This document shows, one piece after another, positions 1 through 6,890 of a stretch of 10,744 nt of DNA. How positions within the stretch are numbered: the first letter of the stretch is position 1; every line of letters starts with the position of its first letter. A program made the position numbers and the translations under genes. The notes below the pieces were generated by a model. The model saw only the letters and a list, made by a program, of their open reading frames with translations, made no database searches and was not told the DNA's origin. Origin of the DNA: Niveispirillum sp. (GTDB taxonomy: Bacteria > Pseudomonadota > Alphaproteobacteria > Azospirillales > Azospirillaceae); the NCBI GenBank assembly GCA_016463045.1, contig JAEMSB010000055.1:3253-13996 (forward strand). Direction: 5' to 3'.

Positions 1-1
1 T

Positions 2-1573
2 TGCCAGACCCGTACCCAGGATATGGCGCAGCATTTCACCCAGACAGTGGGCACGTTTGGCGGCACTAAACCTATCAAGTGGCTGCCGTCAGCAGTCCCA
101 CAGAGCCTTCAGCAGCCGGGGGCCCTGTTCATACCCGGCCCGTCGTTACGGGATGATGCCTGGCTGCGCCGGGCCAGCGGACCGCAGCATGCCTACAGCA
201 TTGTCGGCGTCACCCACACGACGGCGTCAAAGGGCGCCATGGATGAACTGTCAGGTTTGCTGACGGCACCTGTGCAGCCTTGGGATGCGGTGATCTGCAC
301 CTCGCACGCCGTCCGGGCCATGGTACGTGATCTACTGGACAGCAGTGCCGATTACCTGCGATCCCGCTTCGGTCTTGGTAGGGATGTGCCTGTTGCGGAA
401 CCCCAGCTTCCCGTTATTCCGCTCGGCGTTGAATGCGATCTGTTCGCACAGGATACTGCTGCACGGGCTCGCTTGCGTAACAGCCTGGGTGCCGGACCGG
501 CGGATATCATCGTGCTTTTCGTTGGCCGCCTCAGCTTTCATGCCAAGGCGCATCCGATGGTCATGTACCGGGCCCTGCAACGGGTTGTACGGGATTTGCC
601 GATCGGTGCCCGCCTGCATCTGGTTGAGGCCGGCTGGTTTGCCAATGATAGTATTGCCGCTGCCTATCGACAGCAGGCCGCCTTGCTGGCTCCCGACGTC
701 ATTCATCATGTCCTGGATGGCCGCCTCCCGGATATACGGCAAGGGATATGGCAGGCAGCGGATATCTTCTGCTCACTTGCCGATAATATTCAGGAGACCT
801 ACGGCCTGACGCCGGTTGAGGCGATGGCGGCCGGACTGCCATCCGTTGTCACCGACTGGGATGGCTACAAGGATACTGTCCGCGATGGCATCGATGGTTT
901 CCGGGTACCAACCTGGATGCCCCCCTCGCCACTTGGTGAGGATATTGCTTTTGCCCACGCCGCTGATGAGATTAATTACGATTTATATTGCGGTCTTAGC
1001 AGCCAGTTCGTTGTCGTTGACGAGGATGCGACCGCGCAGGCCATCAGCCGGCTTGCCACGGATGCCGATCTCCGGCAGCGCATGGGCGCTGCGGCGCGTG
1101 AACGGGCCAGGACGGTCTTCGACTGGCGGGTGGTCATCCGGCAATATCAACAGCTTCTCACCGAACTGGCGGCAATACGTATCGATTCCGCCGGCAGAGG
1201 TGTGGAACTGGCGTCCCCAGCTGCGGGCCAGCCCCGCTGGCCGCAGCGCACCGACCCTTTCCGATCCTTCGGCGGCTATCCAAGCTACCGGATGGGCGGT
1301 GACATGCTGGTGGAGCGGCTGCCCGCGGTGATGCCGGGCGTGGTCCAAACGTTGCTGAACAATCCTATGATCGCCTTCGCCAGCAGAGCCCTGCCACCTG
1401 TGGAGGGTCTGGAAACGCTGCTTGACCGCCTGCCGCCAGTTGGACAGCGCGTCCCAGCAGTTGAGGTGCTGAACAGCTTACCGCCCTCTTCACAAGCAAT
1501 CGGCTTGCGCACATTGGCATGGTTTGCCAAACATGGCCTCGTTCGCCTGACGGCGCCACGAGGATCGATTTAA
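2..1573 (+). CDS. GT4-type glycosyltransferase with extra C-terminal domain (5' end outside window)
   Basis: Probable GT-B fold glycosyltransferase of the GT4 kind, transferring a sugar from an activated donor to a glycan or protein acceptor in the cytoplasm. The reading frame is open to the left edge, and residues before the first ATG (position 23) look like coding sequence, so the true start probably lies upstream. Counting from that ATG, the donor-binding half begins near residue 160 (VLFVGRLSFHAKAH). The EX7E motif is intact at E258 and E266 (ETYGLTPVEAMAAG), followed by the usual VVTDWDGYKD and DGIDGF segments. The catalytic core ends near residue 385. About 130 more residues follow; the last 60 or so look like a small helical, possibly winged-helix, domain. 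The stop codon overlaps the next gene's ATG (TAATG), implying translational coupling. Family assignment is firm; donor and acceptor are unknown. Confidence 0.85.
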   Translation, partial: CQTRTQDMAQHFTQTVGTFGGTKPIKWLPSAVPQSLQQPGALFIPGPSLRDDAWLRRASGPQHAYSIVGVTHTTASKGAMDELSGLLTAPVQPWDAVICTSHAVRAMVRDLLDSSADYLRSRFGLGRDVPVAEPQLPVIPLGVECDLFAQDTAARARLRNSLGAGPADIIVLFVGRLSFHAKAHPMVMYRALQRVVRDLPIGARLHLVEAGWFANDSIAAAYRQQAALLAPDVIHHVLDGRLPDIRQGIWQAADIFCSLADNIQETYGLTPVEAMAAGLPSVVTDWDGYKDTVRDGIDGFRVPTWMPPSPLGEDIAFAHAADEINYDLYCGLSSQFVVVDEDATAQAISRLATDADLRQRMGAAARERARTVFDWRVVIRQYQQLLTELAAIRIDSAGRGVELASPAAGQPRWPQRTDPFRSFGGYPSYRMGGDMLVERLPAVMPGVVQTLLNNPMIAFASRALPPVEGLETLLDRLPPVGQRVPAVEVLNSLPPSSQAIGLRTLAWFAKHGLVRLTAPRGSI

Positions 1574-2796
1574 TGGACATTCTGTTCATTCATCAGAATT
1601 TTTCCGGCCAGTTCAAATCTTTGGCCCCGGCTCTGGTACAATCGGGCCATCGCGTGCGTGCCTTGACCATTAATGGGGCTGGTGCACCGGGCGTTGAAAC
1701 AATCCGCTACTCGCCCCGTCGCGGAACAACGCCCAATATCCATGCCTGGGCGTCTGACTTTGAAACGAAGATCATCCGGGGTGAGGCCTGCGCCGCCGAA
1801 GCATCGCGACTGAAGGCCGAGGGCTACCGCCCCGATGTCATTGTCGGCCATCCCGGCTGGGGTGAGATGCTGTTTCTACGGGATATCTGGCCGACAACGC
1901 CCCAGCTCCATTTCCTGGAATTCTACTACGCGTCCAATTCCGATGTCGGGTTCGATCCGGAATTCGCCGATCCCAACTGGCGATCACAGGCGCGGGTGCG
2001 GGCCAAGAATGCCAGCGGTCTGCTGAACCTGGAGCAGATGGATGCCGCGTACAGCCCCACGAACTGGCAACGGTCCAGCTATCCTGCCTTTGCACAGTCG
2101 CGGATCAATGTCATCCATGATGGCATCGATACCGATATGATGGTGCCGAAGTCCGGTCTCAGCCTCACTTTGAGCAGTGGGCGAGAGCTGCGTTCCGGCA
2201 TGAAGCTGGTAACCTTCGTTAACCGCAATCTCGAACCCTATCGTGGTTATCATGTCTTCATGCGGGCCCTGGCCAACATGCAGCATATGGTACCTGACGC
2301 TTTCTTCGTTGTGGTTGGCGGTGATGGCGTTTCCTATGGTGCCAAGGCACCGGATGGCCAAAGCTGGAAGCATATTTTCCTGGATGAGGTCCGGGAGCGG
2401 GTTGATCTCGCGCGCGTGGCCTTTGTCGGCTCCATACCCTATGACGTGTTTCAGTGCCTGATGCAGATGAGTGCTGCTCACGTCTATCTGACATATCCGT
2501 TTGTTTTGAGCTGGTCGATGCTTGAGGCCATGGCCTGTGGGGCGCCTGTCATCGGCAGTGCAACGCCGCCGGTTCAAGAAGTGATCGAGCATGGCCGCAA
2601 TGGTCTGCTGGTCGATTTTTTTGATCGCCAGGGGCTGGCTGAAACTGTGGCGAACGTTTTGAACAATCCACATCAATATGTGGATATGCGGCTGCAGGCG
2701 CGGCAGACCATTCTGGACAAGTATGATCTGAATCGCGTGTGCCTCCCCCGCCAGATGGATCTGATCCAGCGGGTGGCCAACGGCAGCACTATTTGA
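1573..2796 (+). CDS. GT4-type glycosyltransferase
   Basis: Second GT-B glycosyltransferase, 407 residues. The start is placed at the ATG overlapping the upstream stop (TAATG), because MDILFIHQNFSGQFKSLA is the typical N-terminus of the Glyco_trans_4-like family, with the acceptor-side Rossmann strand at residues 1-8; a longer frame from 1519 would add 18 unrelated residues. Conserved segments include HDGID (182-186), NRNLEPYRGYH (from 217), VVVGGDGVSYG, and the donor-site stretch SWSMLEAMACGAPVIGS with E318. The first Glu of the classical EX7E motif is replaced by Phe310 (TYPFVLSWSMLE). As far as I recall this is a normal subfamily variant, so it need not mean loss of activity. Probably acts with the preceding glycosyltransferase on the same glycan or glycoprotein. 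Substrate cannot be read from the sequence. Confidence 0.87.
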   Translation: MDILFIHQNFSGQFKSLAPALVQSGHRVRALTINGAGAPGVETIRYSPRRGTTPNIHAWASDFETKIIRGEACAAEASRLKAEGYRPDVIVGHPGWGEMLFLRDIWPTTPQLHFLEFYYASNSDVGFDPEFADPNWRSQARVRAKNASGLLNLEQMDAAYSPTNWQRSSYPAFAQSRINVIHDGIDTDMMVPKSGLSLTLSSGRELRSGMKLVTFVNRNLEPYRGYHVFMRALANMQHMVPDAFFVVVGGDGVSYGAKAPDGQSWKHIFLDEVRERVDLARVAFVGSIPYDVFQCLMQMSAAHVYLTYPFVLSWSMLEAMACGAPVIGSATPPVQEVIEHGRNGLLVDFFDRQGLAETVANVLNNPHQYVDMRLQARQTILDKYDLNRVCLPRQMDLIQRVANGSTI

Positions 2797-2822
2797 GCGT
2801 TACCGACAGGAAACCTTTTGGG

Positions 2823-2829
2823 GACGAGG
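2823..2829 (+). promoter_or_regulatory. Ribosome binding site of the methyltransferase gene
   Basis: A purine-rich stretch, GGACGAGGG, ends 4 nt before the ATG at 2835. It fixes the start of the methyltransferase gene and shows independent translation initiation across the 38-nt gap after the second glycosyltransferase. No terminator or clear promoter is visible in the gap, so the genes are probably co-transcribed. Confidence 0.6.
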
Positions 2830-2834
2830 GATAA

Positions 2835-4370
2835 ATGGCTGGATCTTGGTCAGACGGTTACATCTCCGACATTAACTACACTTTCGGTTTTTACCATGAG
2901 ATGACGCCGGCCCATCTCGCACAGGCAGCCCTGATCCGGCGTGTCCGCGCACCGGCCCCGGATGGAATGCTCAACTACTGTGAGCTTGGGTGTGGACAGG
3001 GCTATGGCACCAATGTTCTGGCAGCCGCCAATCCTCATATCAGCTTTGTCGCCAACGACTTCAATCCGTCACAGATTGCAGGGGCCCGGGCTTTGGCTGC
3101 CGAGGCGGACCTCTCCAATGTCCGCTTTCTGGATGACAGTTTTGCGCAGATGGTGGAGCGCACCGATCTGCCGGAATTCGACATCATCAGTCTGCATGGC
3201 ATCTACAGCTGGATCAGCGCTGAGAACCGCGCTCATATCGTCGAGTTCATCCGCCGCCGCCTGAAGGTTGGGGGGATAGTCTATATCTCCTACAATGCGA
3301 TGCCTGGCTGGGCGGCGGCAATGCCGCTTCGGCGATTGTTGACCGACGAAGCGGCCCATCTTGGCAACGCGCCCATTGTGGAGCGTATTGACCAGGCGAT
3401 GACCCTGACAAATGAACTTGCCGAGATGGGTGTCGGCTATTTCAATGTCAACCCGTCGGTTGGCGAGCGCCTGAAGCGCCTTGGGGGGCAGTCCCGCTCC
3501 TATCTCGCGCATGAATATTTCAATCAGGATTGGACGCCGTTCTATGTCACGGACGTCGCCAAGGAATTGTCGGCCGCCAAGCTGGACTGGGCGTGCAGTG
3601 CCAATATGATTGATAGCTTTCCGGCATTGACCCTGAAGTCGGAGCAGCAGCAGTTCCTGGCCAAGATCAACCCGCCAATTCGGCGGGAGATGTTACGCGA
3701 CATCATCCTCAATCAGCAGTTCCGCAGGGATATTTTTGTCAAGGGATCCCAGGAAATACCGACGGCTGAAGTCGACCGTATCTGGGGTGCAACGGTTTAT
3801 ACTCTGGCCTCTCCACGCCAGAAGATCAGTTTGCGGGTACAGACACCGCTGGGGCAGGTTGAATTGCAGCCGACCGTCTATCAGCCTGTCATCGACGCCC
3901 TGTCCCAAGCCCCTGCAAGCGGCAGCCAGCTTCATGCCCAACTGGCGGGGAGCGGGTTACAGCTCGCCCATGTGGCGCAGGCTGTCAATGTGTTGAACGC
4001 GCTTGGGTTTGTTCAGCCGGCGCTGCCGGCACACGGGATTGAGGCGCGCCGCGTTCAGGCGCACCGGTTCAATGACGTGATCATGCGGCGGGCTCTTCAC
4101 TCCGGCGATCTGGTTGTTTTGGCCTCTCCATTGACGGGCAGTGGCCTGTCTGTGGATCGGATCATCATCCTGTTCCTGTTTGCGATCAAGGAGCAGCAGG
4201 AGCCGGTGCAATTTGTTTTCCAGGCATTGGAAAAGGCCAATCAGCGCCTGATGCGGGATGGAAAGCCTGTCGCCTCCGCCGAGGAAAACAGGCAGGAACT
4301 GGTCACCCTCTACCAGTCCTTTATCGAGCTTGGGCATCTCGATGTTTACAGGCACCTGCAGCTGATTTGA
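2835..4370 (+). CDS. Class I SAM-dependent methyltransferase with methyltransferase-regulatory domain
   Basis: A 511-residue protein that would transfer a methyl group from S-adenosylmethionine to an unidentified acceptor. The N-terminal half is a Rossmann-fold methyltransferase: glycine-rich SAM loop ELGCGQGYG at 50-58, acidic residue after strand 2 at D75 (ANDFNPSQI), DDSF at 100-103, and motif DIISLHGIYSWIS near 116-128. It then has KVGGIVYISYNAMPGW at about 144-159. The remainder, from about residue 185, matches the methyltransferase regulatory domain family (PF10119) in layout, including an FRRDIFVKG-type segment near 295-305 and a helical winged-helix-like C-terminus. The N-terminal GYISDINYTFGFYHE stretch is characteristic of these fusions. 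It sits between glycosyltransferases and a small unknown gene, which suggests methylation of a sugar or of a surface protein. The domain call is strong; the substrate is unknown. Confidence 0.88.
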   Translation: MAGSWSDGYISDINYTFGFYHEMTPAHLAQAALIRRVRAPAPDGMLNYCELGCGQGYGTNVLAAANPHISFVANDFNPSQIAGARALAAEADLSNVRFLDDSFAQMVERTDLPEFDIISLHGIYSWISAENRAHIVEFIRRRLKVGGIVYISYNAMPGWAAAMPLRRLLTDEAAHLGNAPIVERIDQAMTLTNELAEMGVGYFNVNPSVGERLKRLGGQSRSYLAHEYFNQDWTPFYVTDVAKELSAAKLDWACSANMIDSFPALTLKSEQQQFLAKINPPIRREMLRDIILNQQFRRDIFVKGSQEIPTAEVDRIWGATVYTLASPRQKISLRVQTPLGQVELQPTVYQPVIDALSQAPASGSQLHAQLAGSGLQLAHVAQAVNVLNALGFVQPALPAHGIEARRVQAHRFNDVIMRRALHSGDLVVLASPLTGSGLSVDRIIILFLFAIKEQQEPVQFVFQALEKANQRLMRDGKPVASAEENRQELVTLYQSFIELGHLDVYRHLQLI

Positions 4371-4387
4371 GTTTAATGGAACGGCAG

Positions 4388-4909
4388 ATGTCCGCACCGC
4401 AGCACCTTGATATCAGTTATATGCCCGACGAGGACCGCGTGCTCCTCGTCGTGCGCCAGGGGGACGGACGCAACTCGTTCTGGCTGACGCGGCGTTTGTT
4501 GCGCGCCCTGCTTGACGGGCTTGTCGAGCTTCTCAAGCGCAGCTCTGATACGGTCACCCGGGCCAGCAATGATGTCCGGTCCGAGGTTCTGCTGTTTGAG
4601 CATATGGACGCCATGACGCGTCGTCTGGACACGGTGGTTGAACCCGGTGCCGCGCCCGGAATGGCGGCGGGTTCGGCCCCCGGACTTTTGCACCAGATCG
4701 ATTTGCAGGCCCGCGGTGATCAGGTTTCCATCTCCCTGGTTGCAACCTCGCCCGACCCGGTCAGCGTCGTGATGTCGCGGGACAATGCCCATCAGCTTGT
4801 AAGCATGCTTTACGATCAGGCATTGAAAGCGCAGTGGGATATTCCGGAGATGGAATGGCTGGGACGCCGCAGTCAAGTCATTGTCCCAAAAGGGGTTATG
4901 TTGAGCTGA
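4388..4909 (+). CDS. Uncharacterised protein with two beta-helix repeats
   Basis: I do not recognise this 173-residue protein. No signal peptide or membrane segment is visible, so it is probably cytoplasmic. Residues 7-50 (LDISYMPDEDRVLLVVRQG, then FWLTRRLLRALLDGLVELL) and 103-146 (HQIDLQARGDQVSISLVAT, then VVMSRDNAHQLVSMLYDQAL) share a pattern: beta-strand, charged turn with D-R/Q-V, beta-strand, then S/T-R and an amphipathic helix. This suggests an internal duplication. A Gly/Ala/Pro-rich linker lies at 86-100, and a short tail EWLGRRSQVIVPKG ends the protein. Three starts are possible: TTG 4367 (overlapping the methyltransferase stop), ATG 4376 and ATG 4388. I chose 4388 because GGA lies 7 nt upstream and MSAPQH looks like a natural N-terminus, but this is uncertain. 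Close spacing puts it in the glycan operon. Confidence 0.75.
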   Translation: MSAPQHLDISYMPDEDRVLLVVRQGDGRNSFWLTRRLLRALLDGLVELLKRSSDTVTRASNDVRSEVLLFEHMDAMTRRLDTVVEPGAAPGMAAGSAPGLLHQIDLQARGDQVSISLVATSPDPVSVVMSRDNAHQLVSMLYDQALKAQWDIPEMEWLGRRSQVIVPKGVMLS

Positions 4910-4968
4910 CGGCTATATGCTGATGTCAGCCGGGGCCGTTCGCGTGCGCCTTGCCGTACTCGACCTAC

Positions 4969-4988
4969 AGCAACTTACTGATGTTGCT
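4969..4988. other. Small inverted repeat upstream of the type I secretion genes
   Basis: AGCAAC at 4969-4974 and GTTGCT at 4983-4988 form a 6-bp inverted repeat around an 8-nt spacer. The right arm overlaps the proposed -35 element. It could be a weak hairpin ending the upstream transcript or a regulator site. It is short enough to arise by chance, and no T-tract long enough for a canonical terminator follows. Confidence 0.25.
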
Positions 4989-5013
4989 TTGCCATATCGA
5001 ACGAGAGTAAAGT
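4984..5013 (+). promoter_or_regulatory. Possible sigma-70-type promoter for the type I secretion operon
   Basis: TTGCTT at 4984-4989 and TAAAGT at 5008-5013 are separated by 18 bp, a plausible -35/-10 pair. This would start transcription near 5020, about 65 nt before the ATG of the ABC transporter gene. It lies in the only long non-coding gap (4910-5084) on the + strand, where a new transcript is most likely to start. The match is loose, and alphaproteobacterial promoters are hard to call by eye. Confidence 0.3.
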
Positions 5014-5073
5014 GCGCGCCGGTATTCCGATGCTGCGCCTAGACAGGGTGGCATCGTGGAATTGACCCTTGTC

Positions 5074-5080
5074 AGGCGAG
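5074..5080 (+). promoter_or_regulatory. Ribosome binding site of the ABC transporter gene
   Basis: AGGCGAG lies 4 nt before the ATG at 5085. It supports that start for the type I secretion ATPase, whose N-terminus then has the expected short basic leader before the first membrane helix. Confidence 0.5.
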
Positions 5081-5084
5081 TGCA

Positions 5085-6851
5085 ATGAGAATCCAGGTCC
5101 CCAAACGCCCCGCAGGCACTCTTTCTCCGCTGCGGCAGGCGCTTCAGAAATCCGCCCGTGCTTTCGGGTTTGTCGGGGTGTTCAGCTTCTTCGTCAATCT
5201 GTTGATGCTGGCCTCGCCCATTTACATGCTGCAGGTTTATGACCGGGTATTGACGGCGCGCAGTGAAGCAACGCTGCTTTACATCAGCCTGATCATCGCG
5301 GCCATGATGCTTGTCATGGCCTTCCTGGAGGTGATCCGGTCACGCGTGCTGGTCCGCGTCAGCAGCAAGATGGATCAGAACCTGGGTTCCAAGGTTTTCG
5401 ATGCCATTTTTGCATTGAACCTGCGGGCACCGGCTGCAAACCGCAGTCAGTCGCTGCGTGACCTGGACATGGTGCGTCAGTTCGTGACGTCGCAGGGTCC
5501 GTTCGCCTTCTTCGATGCCCCTTGGGCACCGATTTTCATTGGCATCGTCTGCCTGATGCACCCCCTGCTGGGCCTTGTCGCCCTTGGCGGTGCGCTGGTG
5601 CTGTTTGCCCTGGCCTGGGCGACCGAGGTTGTCACCAAGAAGCCGCTGTCGGAGGCCAATGGCCACGCGTTGCGCGCGACGGCCTTTGCGGAGGCCAGCC
5701 TGAAGAACAGCGAAGTTCTTGCTGCCATGGGCATGCTGCCGGGTATTCGCCGCCGTTGGCGCGTGAACCAGGACAAGGCCATGCTGCTGCAGTCCATCGC
5801 CAGCGATAATGCAGGCCTTATTGGCGCACTGACCAAGTTCACCCGCATGTTCGTGCAGTCGGCCATTCTGGGCATGGGTGCCTATCTGGCGCTGGAGAAC
5901 GAGATCACGCCGGGTATCATGATCGCGGCCTCGATCATTATGGGGCGCGGTTTGGCCCCCGTCGAACAGGCCATCGGCTCCTGGAAGATGTTTATCGGTG
6001 CCCGTGGCGCCTATACTCGCCTGAACGAACTGCTGATGACGTTCGATAATGAGACGGACGCCATGGACCTGCCGCCGCCGCAGGGTAACCTGGCCGTCGA
6101 ACGTGTCGTCGCCGTGCCGCCGGGTGGGACCAATCCCACCATCAAGGGTGTCAGTTTCGGCCTTACCGCCGGTGAGTCGTTGGCCATCGTTGGCCCCAGC
6201 GCTGCCGGCAAATCCACGCTGGCCCGCCTGTTGGTTGGGGTGTGGGGTGCCCATAGCGGTTCGGTCCGTCTGGACGGCGCCGATGTCTATGCCTGGAAGC
6301 ATGAGAGCCTGGGGCCGCATATCGGTTACCTGCCCCAGGATGTCGAGATTTTCGATGGCACCATCAAGGACAATATCGCCCGCTTTGGTGCGGTCGATCC
6401 GGTCAAGGTGGTGGAAGCGGCCCAATTGGCCGGTGTGCATGAGATGATCCTGCGCCTGCCCAATGGGTATGACACCCTGATTGGGCCGGGCGGTATTGCC
6501 CTGTCGGGTGGTCAGCGGCAGCGGCTGGGTCTGGCCCGCGCGGTCTATGACAATCCCCGCTTCGTCGTTCTGGATGAACCGAATTCCAACCTCGACAGCG
6601 ACGGGGAAGCTGCCCTGGTCCAGGGGCTGGTGAAGCTGAAGGAACGCAAGGCGACCGTTGTCCTGATCTCCCATCGCCCCAGTGTCATGAACCATGTCGA
6701 CAAGATACTGGTTCTGCGTGACGGTCTGGTGGAGATGTTTGGACCCAAGCAGGATGTCCTGGCCCGTTTGACGCGCCCCGTGCAGGCACCGCAGGTGCAG
6801 CAGCAGCCCGCCGCCGGCCAGATCGCCCCTTCCGCCGGCACGAGCGCCTGA
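5085..6851 (+). CDS. prtD: Type I secretion system permease/ATPase, PrtD family
   Basis: Inner-membrane ABC exporter of a type I secretion system, using ATP to drive an unfolded substrate from the cytoplasm through a trimeric channel. It has 588 residues, a normal length for PrtD/RsaD-type half transporters, and no N-terminal C39 peptidase domain. The membrane domain starts at about residue 27 (FGFVGVFSFFVNLLMLASPIYML), with YDRVL at 52-56, helices near 64-82, DAPWAPIFIGIV at 144-155, and helices near 160-180 and 255-290. The ATPase domain has Walker A GPSAAGKST (370-378), a Q-loop in YLPQDVEIFDGTIKDNIARFG, signature LSGGQ (473-477), Walker B FVVLDEP with D497 and E498, and switch His530. All catalytic residues are present. 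The final 25 residues are a Gln/Pro/Ala-rich tail. It is followed 39 nt later by its fusion-protein partner. Exported substrate is unknown. Confidence 0.93.
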   Translation: MRIQVPKRPAGTLSPLRQALQKSARAFGFVGVFSFFVNLLMLASPIYMLQVYDRVLTARSEATLLYISLIIAAMMLVMAFLEVIRSRVLVRVSSKMDQNLGSKVFDAIFALNLRAPAANRSQSLRDLDMVRQFVTSQGPFAFFDAPWAPIFIGIVCLMHPLLGLVALGGALVLFALAWATEVVTKKPLSEANGHALRATAFAEASLKNSEVLAAMGMLPGIRRRWRVNQDKAMLLQSIASDNAGLIGALTKFTRMFVQSAILGMGAYLALENEITPGIMIAASIIMGRGLAPVEQAIGSWKMFIGARGAYTRLNELLMTFDNETDAMDLPPPQGNLAVERVVAVPPGGTNPTIKGVSFGLTAGESLAIVGPSAAGKSTLARLLVGVWGAHSGSVRLDGADVYAWKHESLGPHIGYLPQDVEIFDGTIKDNIARFGAVDPVKVVEAAQLAGVHEMILRLPNGYDTLIGPGGIALSGGQRQRLGLARAVYDNPRFVVLDEPNSNLDSDGEAALVQGLVKLKERKATVVLISHRPSVMNHVDKILVLRDGLVEMFGPKQDVLARLTRPVQAPQVQQQPAAGQIAPSAGTSA

Positions 6852-6890
6852 TTGCGCGCCGCTGGTCGACCCTCATCGAAAGTGTCGAAC

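Larger units (their letters stand above)
4910..5084. other. Intergenic gap between the glycan genes and the secretion operon
   Basis: This 175-bp gap is the longest on the + strand. It holds a possible GCTGAC/GTCAGC inverted repeat spanning the end of the upstream gene (4905-4910 and 4925-4930) and the AGCAAC/GTTGCT repeat. It also holds the candidate promoter and the ribosome binding site listed separately. No T-rich terminator is visible, so read-through from the glycan genes into the secretion genes remains possible. Confidence 0.5.

Noticed and set aside
1984..2676. 230-residue - strand open frame inside the second glycosyltransferase
   Set aside because: No ribosome binding site or domain was evident, and the + strand glycosyltransferase explains the coding signal.
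4905..4930. Inverted repeat GCTGAC/GTCAGC as a terminator of the glycan operon
   Set aside because: The 6-bp stem has a 14-nt loop, is followed by G/C-rich sequence with no T-tract, and overlaps the stop codon, so it is not a credible intrinsic terminator.
5340..6695. Long 451-residue open frame on the - strand opposite the ABC transporter gene
   Set aside because: It lies wholly inside a gene with intact ABC motifs. Its translation is rich in His, Gln and Arg with no recognisable domain, as expected for an antisense frame in high-GC DNA.
6779..6848. Low-complexity Gln/Pro/Ala codons at the end of the ABC transporter as a repeat element
   Set aside because: It is an in-frame disordered tail of the protein, not a DNA repeat with regular units.
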